64,000 bases of DNA from the NCBI RefSeq assembly GCF_014201195.1, contig NZ_JACHDS010000001.1, positions 5,456,001 through 5,520,000 of the forward strand. The letters are read 5' to 3'. Source of the DNA: Nocardiopsis mwathae. GTDB taxonomy: Bacteria; Actinomycetota; Actinomycetes; Streptosporangiales; Streptosporangiaceae. The position numbers were made by a program, and so were the translations under genes. Positions 8,722 to 16,951 of the stretch are shown here, piece after piece; position 1 is the first letter of the stretch, and each line of letters starts with the position of its first letter. Below the pieces are notes generated by a model. The model had not been told where the DNA came from. It made no database searches and saw only the letters and a list, made by a program, of their open reading frames with translations.

Positions 8722-10197
8722 TCAGACCAGGAAGTTCCGCAGTTGCCACGGATCGTCGTGGTGGGCCGCTCCGTCGAACCCGGCGAAGGGGTTCGCGGCG
8801 TCGGTGGGCTTCCAGCCGGTCGGGACGGACACCCGCTCGCCGAGATAGGGGTCGGCCACGGCGAGGACCTCGTGGTGGTCCAGGTCGTCCGGGACGCACA
8901 GGCCCCGCTCGGGGTTGCGGATGACCCACGCGATCGCCCCGAGCAGTGACGCCGCCACCTGCAGCGTGGTCGCGTTCTGGTGCGGCACCAGCCGCCGCGT
9001 CTCGTCGATGCTCAGCTGGGAGCCGGTCCACCAGCCGTTGAGGTCGTGTCCGAGGAGGAGCACGCCCAGCTCGTCCCGGCCGCTGACGATGTCGTCGTTC
9101 ATGATCCGGTGCCGCTGCTGCAACCGGTAGCCCTGCATCTCGTACTCGTGCAGGGACGCGATCGCGGCGTCGGTGGGCAGGTAGGCGTAGTGCACGGTGG
9201 GCCGGTAGACGGGGACGCCGTCCTCCTGCACCGTCAGGTGGTCGCTGATCGTGAACGCCTCGCCGTGCTGGATCATCATGCCGCGGATGGGGCCGCCCAG
9301 CGGCACCCACGACTTGACCCACGTGCTGCTGCCGGGCTTGGCCAGGCAGATCTGGTTGCGCGGCCCGTACTCGTGGACGTGGGCGAGATCCGGCAGGTTC
9401 AGCTCGTGCGTTCCCCACCCCAGCTCGGCGGGGCCGATGCCCTCCTCGAACAGGCCCTTGACCGACCAGGTGTTGACGAACTCGCCGACCTCCTTGGGCC
9501 GTTCGCTGATCTGGGTGTCGCGCTCGGAAATGTGGATGACCTTGACACCCGTCTCCATCGCGAGCCGCGCGTAGTCACCTTCGGCCAACGAGGTCTCCAA
9601 CCGCTCGCGGCGGTCGGCGGGCAGCCGCGCGGCGGCGTCGGCCCCGTTCGACTTCAGGATCTCCTGGGTGATGTCTTCGAGTGCCACCTTGGTCCAGTGG
9701 CTCACCAGCCCCGGGTTGGCCCCGTGCTCGATGACCGCCGTGGGGCCGGGCGTGTCCCAGGAGTCGCGGAGCTCGCGCATCTCCATGTGCGCGGCGTACA
9801 GCGTCCGCTCGCTCGGCCGCAGGTGCAGCAGGTCCGCCGCGGACTCCCACGACTCCAGGGCGGTGTCGACGTAGAGCACCCCGTTGTCGTGGCACCACTC
9901 CACGATCTGCGTGCCCTCGATGTTCCAGGTCAGGTTGATCAGCAGGTCGCCGGCGCCGACATACCGGGCGAGCGTGGACTCCAGGTTGTCCGGGGTCAGA
10001 GTGTGCTGGACGTAGTCGGCGCCGGCCGACAGGGTGTCGGGGATCGCGGCGCGGAGGTCGGCCATGTCCAGGACGGTCAGTCGGTGGAAGTCCATGTCCA
10101 TGTGCCGCAGCAGCAGGGGCTGCAGGCACTGCGAGACCGAGCCGCAGCCCAACAGCAGGACCCGGCCGCCGAACGTCGTCTTCTGGGCTTCGCTCAA
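8722..10197 (-). CDS. hss: Homospermidine synthase
   Basis: A 491-residue enzyme of the saccharopine-dehydrogenase-like homospermidine synthase family, which uses NAD to couple two putrescines into sym-homospermidine. The Rossmann motif is GCGSVSQCLQPLL near residue 14, and the family block VIEHGANPGLVSHWTK appears near 153-168, followed by the catalytic-domain stretch GWGTHELN and YGPRNQICLAKPG. The start is a TTG preceded by GAAAGG eight bases upstream; no ATG or GTG fits the frame better. Neighbouring ornithine decarboxylase supplies putrescine. The product could be an end polyamine or a precursor that the two methyltransferases modify. Confidence 0.85.
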   Translation of the reverse strand: MSEAQKTTFGGRVLLLGCGSVSQCLQPLLLRHMDMDFHRLTVLDMADLRAAIPDTLSAGADYVQHTLTPDNLESTLARYVGAGDLLINLTWNIEGTQIVEWCHDNGVLYVDTALESWESAADLLHLRPSERTLYAAHMEMRELRDSWDTPGPTAVIEHGANPGLVSHWTKVALEDITQEILKSNGADAAARLPADRRERLETSLAEGDYARLAMETGVKVIHISERDTQISERPKEVGEFVNTWSVKGLFEEGIGPAELGWGTHELNLPDLAHVHEYGPRNQICLAKPGSSTWVKSWVPLGGPIRGMMIQHGEAFTISDHLTVQEDGVPVYRPTVHYAYLPTDAAIASLHEYEMQGYRLQQRHRIMNDDIVSGRDELGVLLLGHDLNGWWTGSQLSIDETRRLVPHQNATTLQVAASLLGAIAWVIRNPERGLCVPDDLDHHEVLAVADPYLGERVSVPTGWKPTDAANPFAGFDGAAHHDDPWQLRNFLV

Positions 10198-10262
10198 CGT
10201 GACACCTTTCGGGGGGAGAGAGTCTCGGACGGAATCGGTCGTCGGAATCGTTCGCGGGGGGT

Positions 10263-10298
10263 GCGGGGGCTCCGGTGGGTGTCCGCCGGAGCCCCCGC
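10263..10298 (-). terminator. Hairpin between second methyltransferase and homospermidine synthase genes
   Basis: A perfect 13-base inverted repeat, GCGGGGGCTCCGG with CCGGAGCCCCCGC, encloses a ten-base loop. It starts 13 bases after the methyltransferase stop codon on the same strand. It could terminate part of the transcription before homospermidine synthase, so the cluster may not be one simple operon. Confidence 0.55.
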
Positions 10299-10310
10299 GG
10301 ACGGGGCGGT

Positions 10311-11048
10311 TCAGGCGGTCGCGACCTCGATGAGCCAGTAGGAGATCGACACCCCGCGCCGACTCGTCTCGTACTCGCGGACCGCCTCGGCCACGACCTC
10401 CAGCCGCGCACCCGCCTTGTCGGCGATGCGCTTCAGCAGCTCCACATCGCCGTCGCTGCCGAAGCCCAGGAGGATCCGCCCTCCGGGCGCCAGGTGGGCG
10501 GGGGCGGATTCGACGAACCGCCGGATGATCGAGTAGTCGGGGTCGTAGAAGGCAGCGTGGGCGTCGCCGCCCGCGCGGTCGGACGGCGGGTTCAGGTAGG
10601 GCGGGTTCCAGAAGATCGTGTCGAACCGCTCGTCGGGCCCCAGGGCGGAGAACAGGTCGCTGCGCTGCGCGCGCACCGATTCCAGGACCCCGTGCAGGTG
10701 GGCGTTGAGCGCGACGTTGCGGACCGCCTCGGGGTCGACGTCCAGGGCGGTGACCCGGCGGCACCCGGCGCGCGCCGCGGCGACGCTGACCAGGCCGACG
10801 CCGCAGCCCATCTCCAGGAATTCACCGCCCTTCGGGAAGGGGACCCATCCCGGGTAGAGCCCGGCGCCGGGGTCTTCCTGCGGGTCGTACACACCCTTCA
10901 GGAGGATCCAGCACTCGCCGTTGACCTTGACGACCTCGACGTCGTCGTACTCGTCGACGCTCGCGATCAGCTCGTCCACTTCGCCGCGGACGATCTCCCG
11001 GACCGATTCGGAGGCGCCCTGCAGGGCGGTCTCCGTCGAGTTGCTCAC
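10311..11048 (-). CDS. HemK-like class I SAM-dependent methyltransferase (NPPY type)
   Basis: A 245-residue methyltransferase with motif I FLEMGCGVG at 78-86, an acidic loop ALDVDPEAV near 101-109 and an intact NPPY at 148-151, the signature of N-methyltransferases acting on amide or amino nitrogens. The start is a GTG with GAAAGG upstream. It is 48 bases from the ornithine decarboxylase gene, and the gap holds a run of 13 G. It shares the whole fold plan with the methyltransferase at 6084-6803, so the pair arose by duplication. N-methylation of a polyamine or derived product is an inference from the setting. Confidence 0.82.
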   Translation of the reverse strand: MSNSTETALQGASESVREIVRGEVDELIASVDEYDDVEVVKVNGECWILLKGVYDPQEDPGAGLYPGWVPFPKGGEFLEMGCGVGLVSVAAARAGCRRVTALDVDPEAVRNVALNAHLHGVLESVRAQRSDLFSALGPDERFDTIFWNPPYLNPPSDRAGGDAHAAFYDPDYSIIRRFVESAPAHLAPGGRILLGFGSDGDVELLKRIADKAGARLEVVAEAVREYETSRRGVSISYWLIEVATA

Positions 11049-11067
11049 GTCCTGATGCCTTTCTGTC

Positions 11068-11080
11068 GGGGGGGGGGGGG
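11068..11080. repeat. Homopolymer of 13 G in the leader of the second methyltransferase gene
   Basis: The run lies 20 bases upstream of the GTG start at 11048, between the ornithine decarboxylase stop and the methyltransferase ribosome site. On the coding strand it reads as 13 C. Such tracts change length easily during replication, so it could alter expression; it could also be a sequencing-length error, harmless in a non-coding place. Confidence 0.9.
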
Positions 11081-11096
11081 TGGGTCGTCGGGGCGG

Positions 11097-12248
11097 TCAG
11101 GCCCCGATGCAGTAGGTGTCGGGTGGGGAGAATCCGTTGAACCCCACGGAGGCGTAGCTGGACGTGTAGGCACCGGCGCTGTGGATGTCCATGTAGTCGC
11201 CCGCGGTGAGCCCGGTCGGCAGCAGGTAGTTCGCGTCGCGGTAGATCACGTCGGCGCTGTCGCAGGTCGGCCCGGCGATGACCGCGGGTTCCTCGGTGCG
11301 GCTGCTGCGGCTGGCGGACAGCCGGTACTGGATCGCTTCGCCCTCGGTCTCCGCCAGTCCGCCGAACCGTCCGATGTCGAGGTAGATCCAGCGCCGCCCG
11401 TCGCGCTCCTCGGCGTCCGCGACCAGGACGATCTCGCTGCGCAGCAGGCCGGCGTCGGCCACCAGGAAGCGTCCGGGCTCCGCTGCGAGCCGCGGCCGCC
11501 GTCCGCCGGGGAAGTTGAGGCTGAGCGCGGTCTCGATCGACTCCCGGTAGCTCTCCAGCGCCGGGACCGAGTCCCGGTAGTGCGCGGGGAGGCCGCCGCC
11601 CAGGTTCAGGACCTCCAGTTCGATGCCGTCGTCGGCCAGCTCCGCGAAGACGCGGGCCGCGAGGGCGACGCCGTCGTTCCACCGGGCGGGCTTGAGCTGC
11701 TGCGAGCCGATGTGGAACGCAACCCCGTAGGGGCGCAGACCACGGGACCGCGCGGTGCGCAGCAGGTCGGCGGCCTGGGCAGGGCCGCACCCGAACTTCT
11801 CGCTCAGACTCCACCGGGCGCCGTCGCTGCTGACCCGGATGCGGCAGAGCACCCGTCCGCCCGGTGCGGCGTCGGCCACCTTCCCCACCTCCTCGGCGCT
11901 GTCCACCACGAAGGTGTCCACCCCGCGGGAGTGGGCGTAGGCGATGTCCCTGCGCTTCTTGATCGGGTTGCCGTAGGAGAGCCGCCCGGGGGCGGCGCCG
12001 GCGGCCAGGCACACGTCGATCTCCGCGGGGCTGGCCACGTCGAAGGATGCCCCCAGCCCTACGAGCGCGCGGACCACGTCCGGGTGCGAGTTCGCCTTGA
12101 CCGCGTAGAAGATCTCCGTGTCGGAGAAGGTCGTGGACAGCCGGTGGTACTGCCGCTTCACCACGTTGAGGTCGATGACCAGGCACGGTGTCGCGGGGCG
12201 GTGACGGTCGAGGTAGTCGATGATCCTGCCTGCGTCTTCGGCTCTCAT
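11097..12248 (-). CDS. PLP-dependent ornithine decarboxylase (fold type III)
   Basis: A 383-residue alanine-racemase-fold decarboxylase. The PLP lysine is Lys51 in FYAVKANSHP; HIGSQQ and the Gly-rich LNLGGGLPAHY bind the cofactor phosphate, EPGRFLVADAG follows, and the catalytic Cys lies in GPTCDSADVIY. These blocks match ornithine (and related lysine/diaminopimelate) decarboxylases of the short eukaryote-like group. The ATG overlaps the stop of the upstream hydrolase gene by four bases. With ornithine made by that hydrolase, the product would be putrescine, the substrate of the homospermidine synthase downstream. Lysine decarboxylation to cadaverine is the main alternative. Confidence 0.85.
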   Translation of the reverse strand: MRAEDAGRIIDYLDRHRPATPCLVIDLNVVKRQYHRLSTTFSDTEIFYAVKANSHPDVVRALVGLGASFDVASPAEIDVCLAAGAAPGRLSYGNPIKKRRDIAYAHSRGVDTFVVDSAEEVGKVADAAPGGRVLCRIRVSSDGARWSLSEKFGCGPAQAADLLRTARSRGLRPYGVAFHIGSQQLKPARWNDGVALAARVFAELADDGIELEVLNLGGGLPAHYRDSVPALESYRESIETALSLNFPGGRRPRLAAEPGRFLVADAGLLRSEIVLVADAEERDGRRWIYLDIGRFGGLAETEGEAIQYRLSASRSSRTEEPAVIAGPTCDSADVIYRDANYLLPTGLTAGDYMDIHSAGAYTSSYASVGFNGFSPPDTYCIGA

Positions 12249-13171
12249 TCGGCCGCCCCCTTTCCCGCGAGCGTGTCGGTTTCCGGTCGGGACCCGTGCC
12301 CGGTGGGCAGGTCGGTGTCGAGTGCCAGGGTGAGGCAGCGGCAGCCCCCGCCGGCCTTGCGGAACTCGCTCACGTCGCACACCGCGACGTCGAAGCCGCG
12401 CTCGTCCAGCAGCCGGCCGAGCCGGGGCGAGCAGTGGGGCATGACGATGCGGTGCCCGACGACCACCGAGTTCGCGGCGAACGCCAGGCCTTCCTCGTCG
12501 GTCAGGAGCACCGGGTCCGGGACCAGTCGCCGCAGCCGCCGCAGGGCCTCGTCGGAGAAGGCGGACGGGACGATCAGGGCGCTCCGGTCGTCGAGCGGGC
12601 AGAAGGCCACATCGACGTGGTAGAACGCGGGGTCGGTGAGCCGGACGGGCAGGATCGGCCATCCCGTGCGCCGGGCCAGCTCGCCGTAGGCGAGGCGGTC
12701 CGACCGCATCCCGTACCCCGCGACCAGGGTGCCGGCGAACGGAAGCGCGTCCCCGGCCCCCTCCTGCACGGCGTCCGGTGCCGGATCGGCGACGGACCAG
12801 TTGTTCCGGTCGAACCAGTGGGCGGCGTGCGCGACCTCGGCGGCCCGCTCCGGGTGGCGCATACGGGCGGGCCAGAAGGTGTGGCCGTCCACGATGCCGT
12901 GGTTGGCGGTGAAGACCGCGTCCGGGTGATCCGGCAGCGGCTCCAGCTCGTCGAGCTTCGCTCCGGCCTCGCGCAGTGTGGCGACGAGCCGTGTCCACTG
13001 GTCGTGCGCCAGCTCGCGGTCCACCGTCTCGTTCGGATCCATCCAGGGGTTGATGGAGTACCGGACGTCGAAGTAGCGCGGTGGGCACACGAGATAGCGG
13101 TACCCCCACACGCGTGATCCCCCGTTGGGCTCGGAGCGAATGGTCGACTGCTCAGAAACGTCTTCTGCCAT
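12245..13171 (-). CDS. Arginine/dimethylarginine hydrolase-like protein (amidinotransferase superfamily)
   Basis: A 308-residue member of the guanidino-modifying fold (DDAH, arginine deiminase and ornithine-forming arginine dihydrolase). The substrate-binding Asp lies in PDAVFTAN (83-90), the catalytic His in YHVDVAFCPL (His185), and the nucleophile in AGGGCRCLTL (probably Cys279). The ATG has GGGGAGG seven bases upstream. It heads the biosynthetic operon and is coupled to ornithine decarboxylase by a four-base overlap, so conversion of arginine to ornithine is the most economical reading. Citrulline formation, as by DDAH or deiminase, is possible, but citrulline would not feed the next enzyme. 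Confidence 0.75.
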   Translation of the reverse strand: MAEDVSEQSTIRSEPNGGSRVWGYRYLVCPPRYFDVRYSINPWMDPNETVDRELAHDQWTRLVATLREAGAKLDELEPLPDHPDAVFTANHGIVDGHTFWPARMRHPERAAEVAHAAHWFDRNNWSVADPAPDAVQEGAGDALPFAGTLVAGYGMRSDRLAYGELARRTGWPILPVRLTDPAFYHVDVAFCPLDDRSALIVPSAFSDEALRRLRRLVPDPVLLTDEEGLAFAANSVVVGHRIVMPHCSPRLGRLLDERGFDVAVCDVSEFRKAGGGCRCLTLALDTDLPTGHGSRPETDTLAGKGAAE

Positions 13172-14080
13172 TGAGTAACCTCCCCGTTGACTTCTGAGTA
13201 GGTCGGTTCTGGTGAGCACCTTGCCTATTGTTGAATTTTGTTCTTGAGGGCATAGCGAATACACCTGATCGCACCGGATGGAAACACGCGAATTGACATA
13301 CGGCACGCGTCGGACAGGCGCGTGGGGAAGCGCGGTGAACGCACGGGACGCATGGGTACGCCGCTTCCGGGCAGGGGTGCCCGTCAGAGACGGAGCGTCA
13401 ACGGTCGCGTGTGGAGTAGAGGTCGGGGGAGGATCTCCCCGCAGCCGGATACCGCCGGTTCACCGCCATCGCCTGTGGCGAGGGCACAGTGGAGCCCTGG
13501 ACGATTCCGGACTGAACTCCCGTAGGGCCGCGGGATGGCCGCCGGTATCCGGCGGCGCTGAGCATGCAGGAAGCACGAAGGGCTGCCGCATCCGCGACCC
13601 TGTCGGTGGCCGCCTTACGGATACGGGCAGCGCAGGCCCATCTCTAGGTAATCAACGGTGATGCTACGCACGGTGCCTACCGTCCCGTCCCCCATATCGC
13701 GGCCCCTCCCCATGGGGCCAGAGTGTGATTCGTAGGCTTCGTTTTGCTTACCGGTCCCGGCTTTCGCCGGGCAGGCACCATGTTGCCAAGCGTTAAGATC
13801 GTTCGCAACGGCTATTCGCGAATTTTCCAGCACGCAAGGCCCGGAGGGCCTGTATTCGTGCCCGGCGCCGCCCTCGCCGGCGGCCCGAAATTAGTCCGAC
13901 ACGCCGGCGCCGCCCAAATCCCGGGCAAGGCGCGAGCGGAATCACGCTCCGAATCTCCGCAATTCCTCTGCGTGTGAATCCGGTGGTGTGTGTCCGAGGC
14001 CACCGGCGACAAGGACGGGACGAGCGGAGCCCCGCCCGCTCGGTGCCCCCGGCGGTCCCCCGACGGTCCGCCACGTGCAC
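13172..14080. other. Gene-poor stretch with the biosynthetic promoter region
   Basis: About 900 bases between the hydrolase start and the tRNA-Lys terminator hold no convincing gene. Bases about 13200-13260 are AT-rich for this genome and must carry the promoter of the minus-strand biosynthetic operon; a clear -10/-35 pair or known metal box was not recognised. A 127-codon open frame at 13278-13661 on the plus strand lacks a ribosome site and domain-like composition. Confidence 0.6.
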
Positions 14081-14088
14081 CGAAACGC

Positions 14089-14123
14089 GACCGGGCGCCC
14101 TTCCGTGGGAAGGGCGCCCGGTC
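14089..14123 (-). terminator. Terminator after tRNA-Lys
   Basis: A 16-base perfect inverted repeat, GACCGGGCGCCCTTCC and its complement with a three-base loop, lies 18 bases beyond the 3' end of tRNA-Lys and is followed on the minus strand by TCGCGTTTCGG. Confidence 0.85.
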
Positions 14124-14141
14124 CAGGATGTTTTCTCGCGG

Positions 14142-14214
14142 TGGGCCCCCAGGGGATCGAACCCTGAACCCGCGGATTAAAAGTCCGCTGCTCTGCCAGT
14201 TGAGCTAAGGGCCC
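14142..14214 (-). tRNA. tRNA-Lys (anticodon TTT)
   Basis: A 73-base cloverleaf on the minus strand: acceptor GGGCCCT/GGGGCCC region, D-arm TAGCTCAACTGGCAGAGCA, anticodon loop CTTTTAA with TTT at the centre, T-loop GGTTCGATCC and discriminator A. CCA is not encoded. Confidence 0.97.
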
Positions 14215-14310
14215 GGAGGGTGGCGCTGCCGTCATGGGTACGGTGCCACACCGTGCCTGCTAAGACTAACGGGTTTTCCCCCCGGATGCGGAACCCGGGA
14301 GGCGGGAGCG

Positions 14311-14745
14311 GTGCCCGGCACAGCGCCGTGGTTCGCTGAAGCCATGGAGTGGAACCCTGACGACGCCCGCAGGTGGGCGGAGGAGATCCTCGGTCAGCTC
14401 GGTGCGCCCGACGGGGTCACGCTGGAGGTGACGGGAGGGGATTTCGAGGATGACTGGTGGGGTGGGCTCGTCGGTCCCGGTGCCGCCGTCTGGCTCGCCT
14501 CCGGTACGGCGTTCAGCGCCAACGTCTGCCTGGAGGCGGTCCTGACCCCGGCCGAGGCCGTCGCACTGCTGGCGGACCGGATGCAGGACTTCGTTCTGGA
14601 GGCGACGTGCGGCGCCGCCCTCCCCTCATGCCGGGAGGGGCATCAGCACCCTGCTGCCGTCGCGGTGTCGGCCGGAACGGCGTGGTGGGTGTGCCCACAC
14701 GGCGGGCAGCGGCTGCGGTCCGTGCTCGGGGCGGCACCGGGATGA
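14311..14745 (+). CDS. Hypothetical protein
   Basis: A 144-residue protein not assigned to a family. It has an acidic N-terminal half (DDARRWAEEI, FEDDWWGG) and a C-terminal part with three Cys and two His (ATCGAALPSC, REGHQH, WWVCPHGG). The GTG start is preceded by GGGAGG; an in-frame ATG at 14344 (MEWNPDD) is an alternative that would make it 133 residues. No membrane segment is seen. Codon use is like its neighbours, so it is probably a real gene; its neighbours give no clue to function. Confidence 0.6.
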   Translation: MPGTAPWFAEAMEWNPDDARRWAEEILGQLGAPDGVTLEVTGGDFEDDWWGGLVGPGAAVWLASGTAFSANVCLEAVLTPAEAVALLADRMQDFVLEATCGAALPSCREGHQHPAAVAVSAGTAWWVCPHGGQRLRSVLGAAPG

Positions 14746-14890
14746 GGCACACGGCATCGTCGTAGCCGCTGCGCACGTCGGTCCGGGGGCGTCCCCGGAC
14801 CGGGGCGGGCGGGTGCTCAGGGTGGAGTCAGGGGACCGCCAGGGGTGTTCCCGATGGGCATCGGGCCGCGGAGCGGGCAGGCTGAAGGGT

Positions 14891-15151
14891 ATGAGCGAGA
14901 ACAACGGTAAGAAGAGCCTGCGGCGGAGCCGAGACAAGAGGATCCTGACCGGTGTCTGCGGCGGCATCGGGGAGTACGTCGGTGTCGACGCGAACCTGGT
15001 GCGGCTGGCGTTCGCGGTGTTCACCGTCCTGGGGGCGAGCGGGATCCTGCTGTACGTCATCGCGTGGCTGGTGATGCCCGAGGAGGGGACCGGCACGTCC
15101 GTGCTGGAGCACATGATCCGCAACTTCCAGGGAAAGCAGAGCGACCTGTGA
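14891..15151 (+). CDS. PspC-domain membrane protein
   Basis: An 86-residue protein with the PspC domain: a basic start KKSLRRSRDKR, the family block ILTGVCGGIGEYVGVDANLVRL at about 19-40 and one long hydrophobic helix AFAVFTVLGASGILLYVIAWLVM. PspC proteins of actinobacteria take part in envelope-stress sensing at the membrane. The ATG was chosen because the PspC domain begins right after it and GAAGGGT lies just upstream. It converges with the MFS exporter gene, ending six bases before that gene's stop. Confidence 0.85.
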   Translation: MSENNGKKSLRRSRDKRILTGVCGGIGEYVGVDANLVRLAFAVFTVLGASGILLYVIAWLVMPEEGTGTSVLEHMIRNFQGKQSDL

Positions 15152-15156
15152 TGTGG

Positions 15157-16656
15157 TCACTCCGCGCCCGGCCCCTGCCCCGACCCGGCGGCCGTGCCCG
15201 GCCGCGGTCGCGAGCCCTCGGAGGAACCGGGGTCCTGGGAGCGGTGGGCGGCGTCCGCGCCCGCGGGGCCGTGCATCAGGGCGATGGCCTCGCCGGACAG
15301 CCGGGACCAGGGTGCGGCCAGCAGCAGGGCGCCCAGCACCCCCAGACCTCCCGCGACCGTGATGACGACGTGGATCCCGGCCACATCGACCAGCAGGCTG
15401 GCCAGGGCGATGCCGATGCCCTGGACCGCCTGTAGTCCCGCCGCCACCAGGCCGAACGCCAGTCCCCGGCCCTTGGCCGGTGCGCACAGGACGAACGCCG
15501 CGTTGGCCACGAACTGGTAGGCCGCCGTCATCCCCGACAGCATCAGGAGCCCCACCATCACCCACAGCGGCGGGTGCAGCAGCCAGACCAGCAGCGGGAC
15601 CGACGCCGCCACGGCCAGCGGGCCGATCATCCGCATCCGGAACGCCGGGCTGATCAGCCGCGTCAGAACGAACCCGCCGATGATGGCCCCCATCGACGGC
15701 CCCGCCATCAGCAGCCCGGCGGCCATCGGCCCGCCGCCGACCTCGTCGGCCAGCGGTCCCGCCAGCCCGTAGGGGATCGTGTAGAAACCGGCCAGCCAGG
15801 CGAACAGACCCAGCGTCCGCAGCCGTGCGTCGCCGAAGACCAGGCGTGTGCCGTCCCGTGTCACCCGCCACAGCGATGGGCGCTCCTCCCGCTCGTCGCG
15901 TGGAGCCGGCCGGTGGCGCACCCCGAAGCGGACGATCAGGGCCGCGAGGACGAAGGTCAGCCCGTTGAACATGACGGCCGCGTTCGGACCGACCGCGGCC
16001 ACGATCCCGCCGCCCAGCACCAGCCCGGCCAGCGTCCCCACCTGCGTGGTGAGGCTGATGATCGCCGATCCGGCGACGTATCGCTCGCCCTGCACGATCT
16101 CGGCCATCAGCGCGGCCCTGGCCGCGCCGAAGGGGACCATCGGCAGGGCGGAGCAGAACACCAGGACCCAGATCGCCCAGACCGGCAGGCCGGGAACACC
16201 GATCCCGACCACCAGCGCCGCCCGGGCCAGGTCGCTGACCACGATCACCCTGCGTCGCGGGAAGAGGTCGGCCAGGCCGGAGAGCAGCGGGCCGCCGACG
16301 ATCTGCGGCAGGAACGTCAGCGCCATCGTGATCCCGGCGGCCAGAGCCGAGGACGTCTGCTGGTAGACGAGGAGCGCGACCGCGATGTTCAGCAGGTAGC
16401 TGCCGGTCATCGACAACGCGTGGGCCACCCATAGCGCCCGGAACTCGCCGATGCCCATGACGTCGCGGTATCCGCGCCGCCAGTCGCCTTTCGCGCCGCC
16501 CCCGCCGCCGCGGCCGTTCTCCCCGTGCCCTGTCTCCGTCATGGGCGCACTCGCCCCAGAGCCGCCGTCCGAGGGGGTGCCCCGGGTGGTCGCGGCGTGT
16601 TCGCGGTCCTGCGGAGGGACGTCGATCTTGCGGCTGTCCGTGCGCGGATTACCCAC
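15157..16656 (-). CDS. MFS exporter (MFS_3/EntS-like)
   Basis: A 499-residue major-facilitator protein with twelve hydrophobic helices between about residues 68 and 460, and long hydrophilic tails. The N-terminal block GEFRALWVAHALSMTGSYLLNIAVALLVYQQT and the loop GLADLFPRRRVIVVSDLARA are typical of the branch that includes enterobactin and macrolide exporters. The GTG at 16656 has GAGGGAG seven bases upstream; an ATG at 16542 is an alternative. Substrate unknown. A link to siderophore-type export is possible because of the cluster 3 kb away but is not shown. Confidence 0.82.
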   Translation of the reverse strand: MGNPRTDSRKIDVPPQDREHAATTRGTPSDGGSGASAPMTETGHGENGRGGGGGAKGDWRRGYRDVMGIGEFRALWVAHALSMTGSYLLNIAVALLVYQQTSSALAAGITMALTFLPQIVGGPLLSGLADLFPRRRVIVVSDLARAALVVGIGVPGLPVWAIWVLVFCSALPMVPFGAARAALMAEIVQGERYVAGSAIISLTTQVGTLAGLVLGGGIVAAVGPNAAVMFNGLTFVLAALIVRFGVRHRPAPRDEREERPSLWRVTRDGTRLVFGDARLRTLGLFAWLAGFYTIPYGLAGPLADEVGGGPMAAGLLMAGPSMGAIIGGFVLTRLISPAFRMRMIGPLAVAASVPLLVWLLHPPLWVMVGLLMLSGMTAAYQFVANAAFVLCAPAKGRGLAFGLVAAGLQAVQGIGIALASLLVDVAGIHVVITVAGGLGVLGALLLAAPWSRLSGEAIALMHGPAGADAAHRSQDPGSSEGSRPRPGTAAGSGQGPGAE

Positions 16657-16951
16657 CCGGCGGCTCCCTCATCTGGTTCGCACCGGCGTCACTCTCGGTT
16701 GTTATCTGATGACCTACGGTCCCTGATCCCGGGTAGGTTCCGCAAGTCGTTTAAGGGAATCTGTGACTGATCTATCGGCGCTGGTAGGGATACGTGGCGA
16801 CTTCGGAGCACCCGGCCACGGGGTCGCACGCCCCGGTCTCCGGGGGGTGGCCGCGCCGCCTTCGCGGGGCTGTCCGGGCTGGTGCGGCGGCCGACGTCGT
16901 CACGTTCGGTATTCCCGCCGCCGCCCCGACCCCGCTCGGCCGCCCACCGCC

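Noticed and set aside
13278-13661. A 127-codon plus-strand frame in the gap left of tRNA-Lys
   Set aside because: No ribosome site, Arg/Gly/Ser-rich composition and no family likeness.
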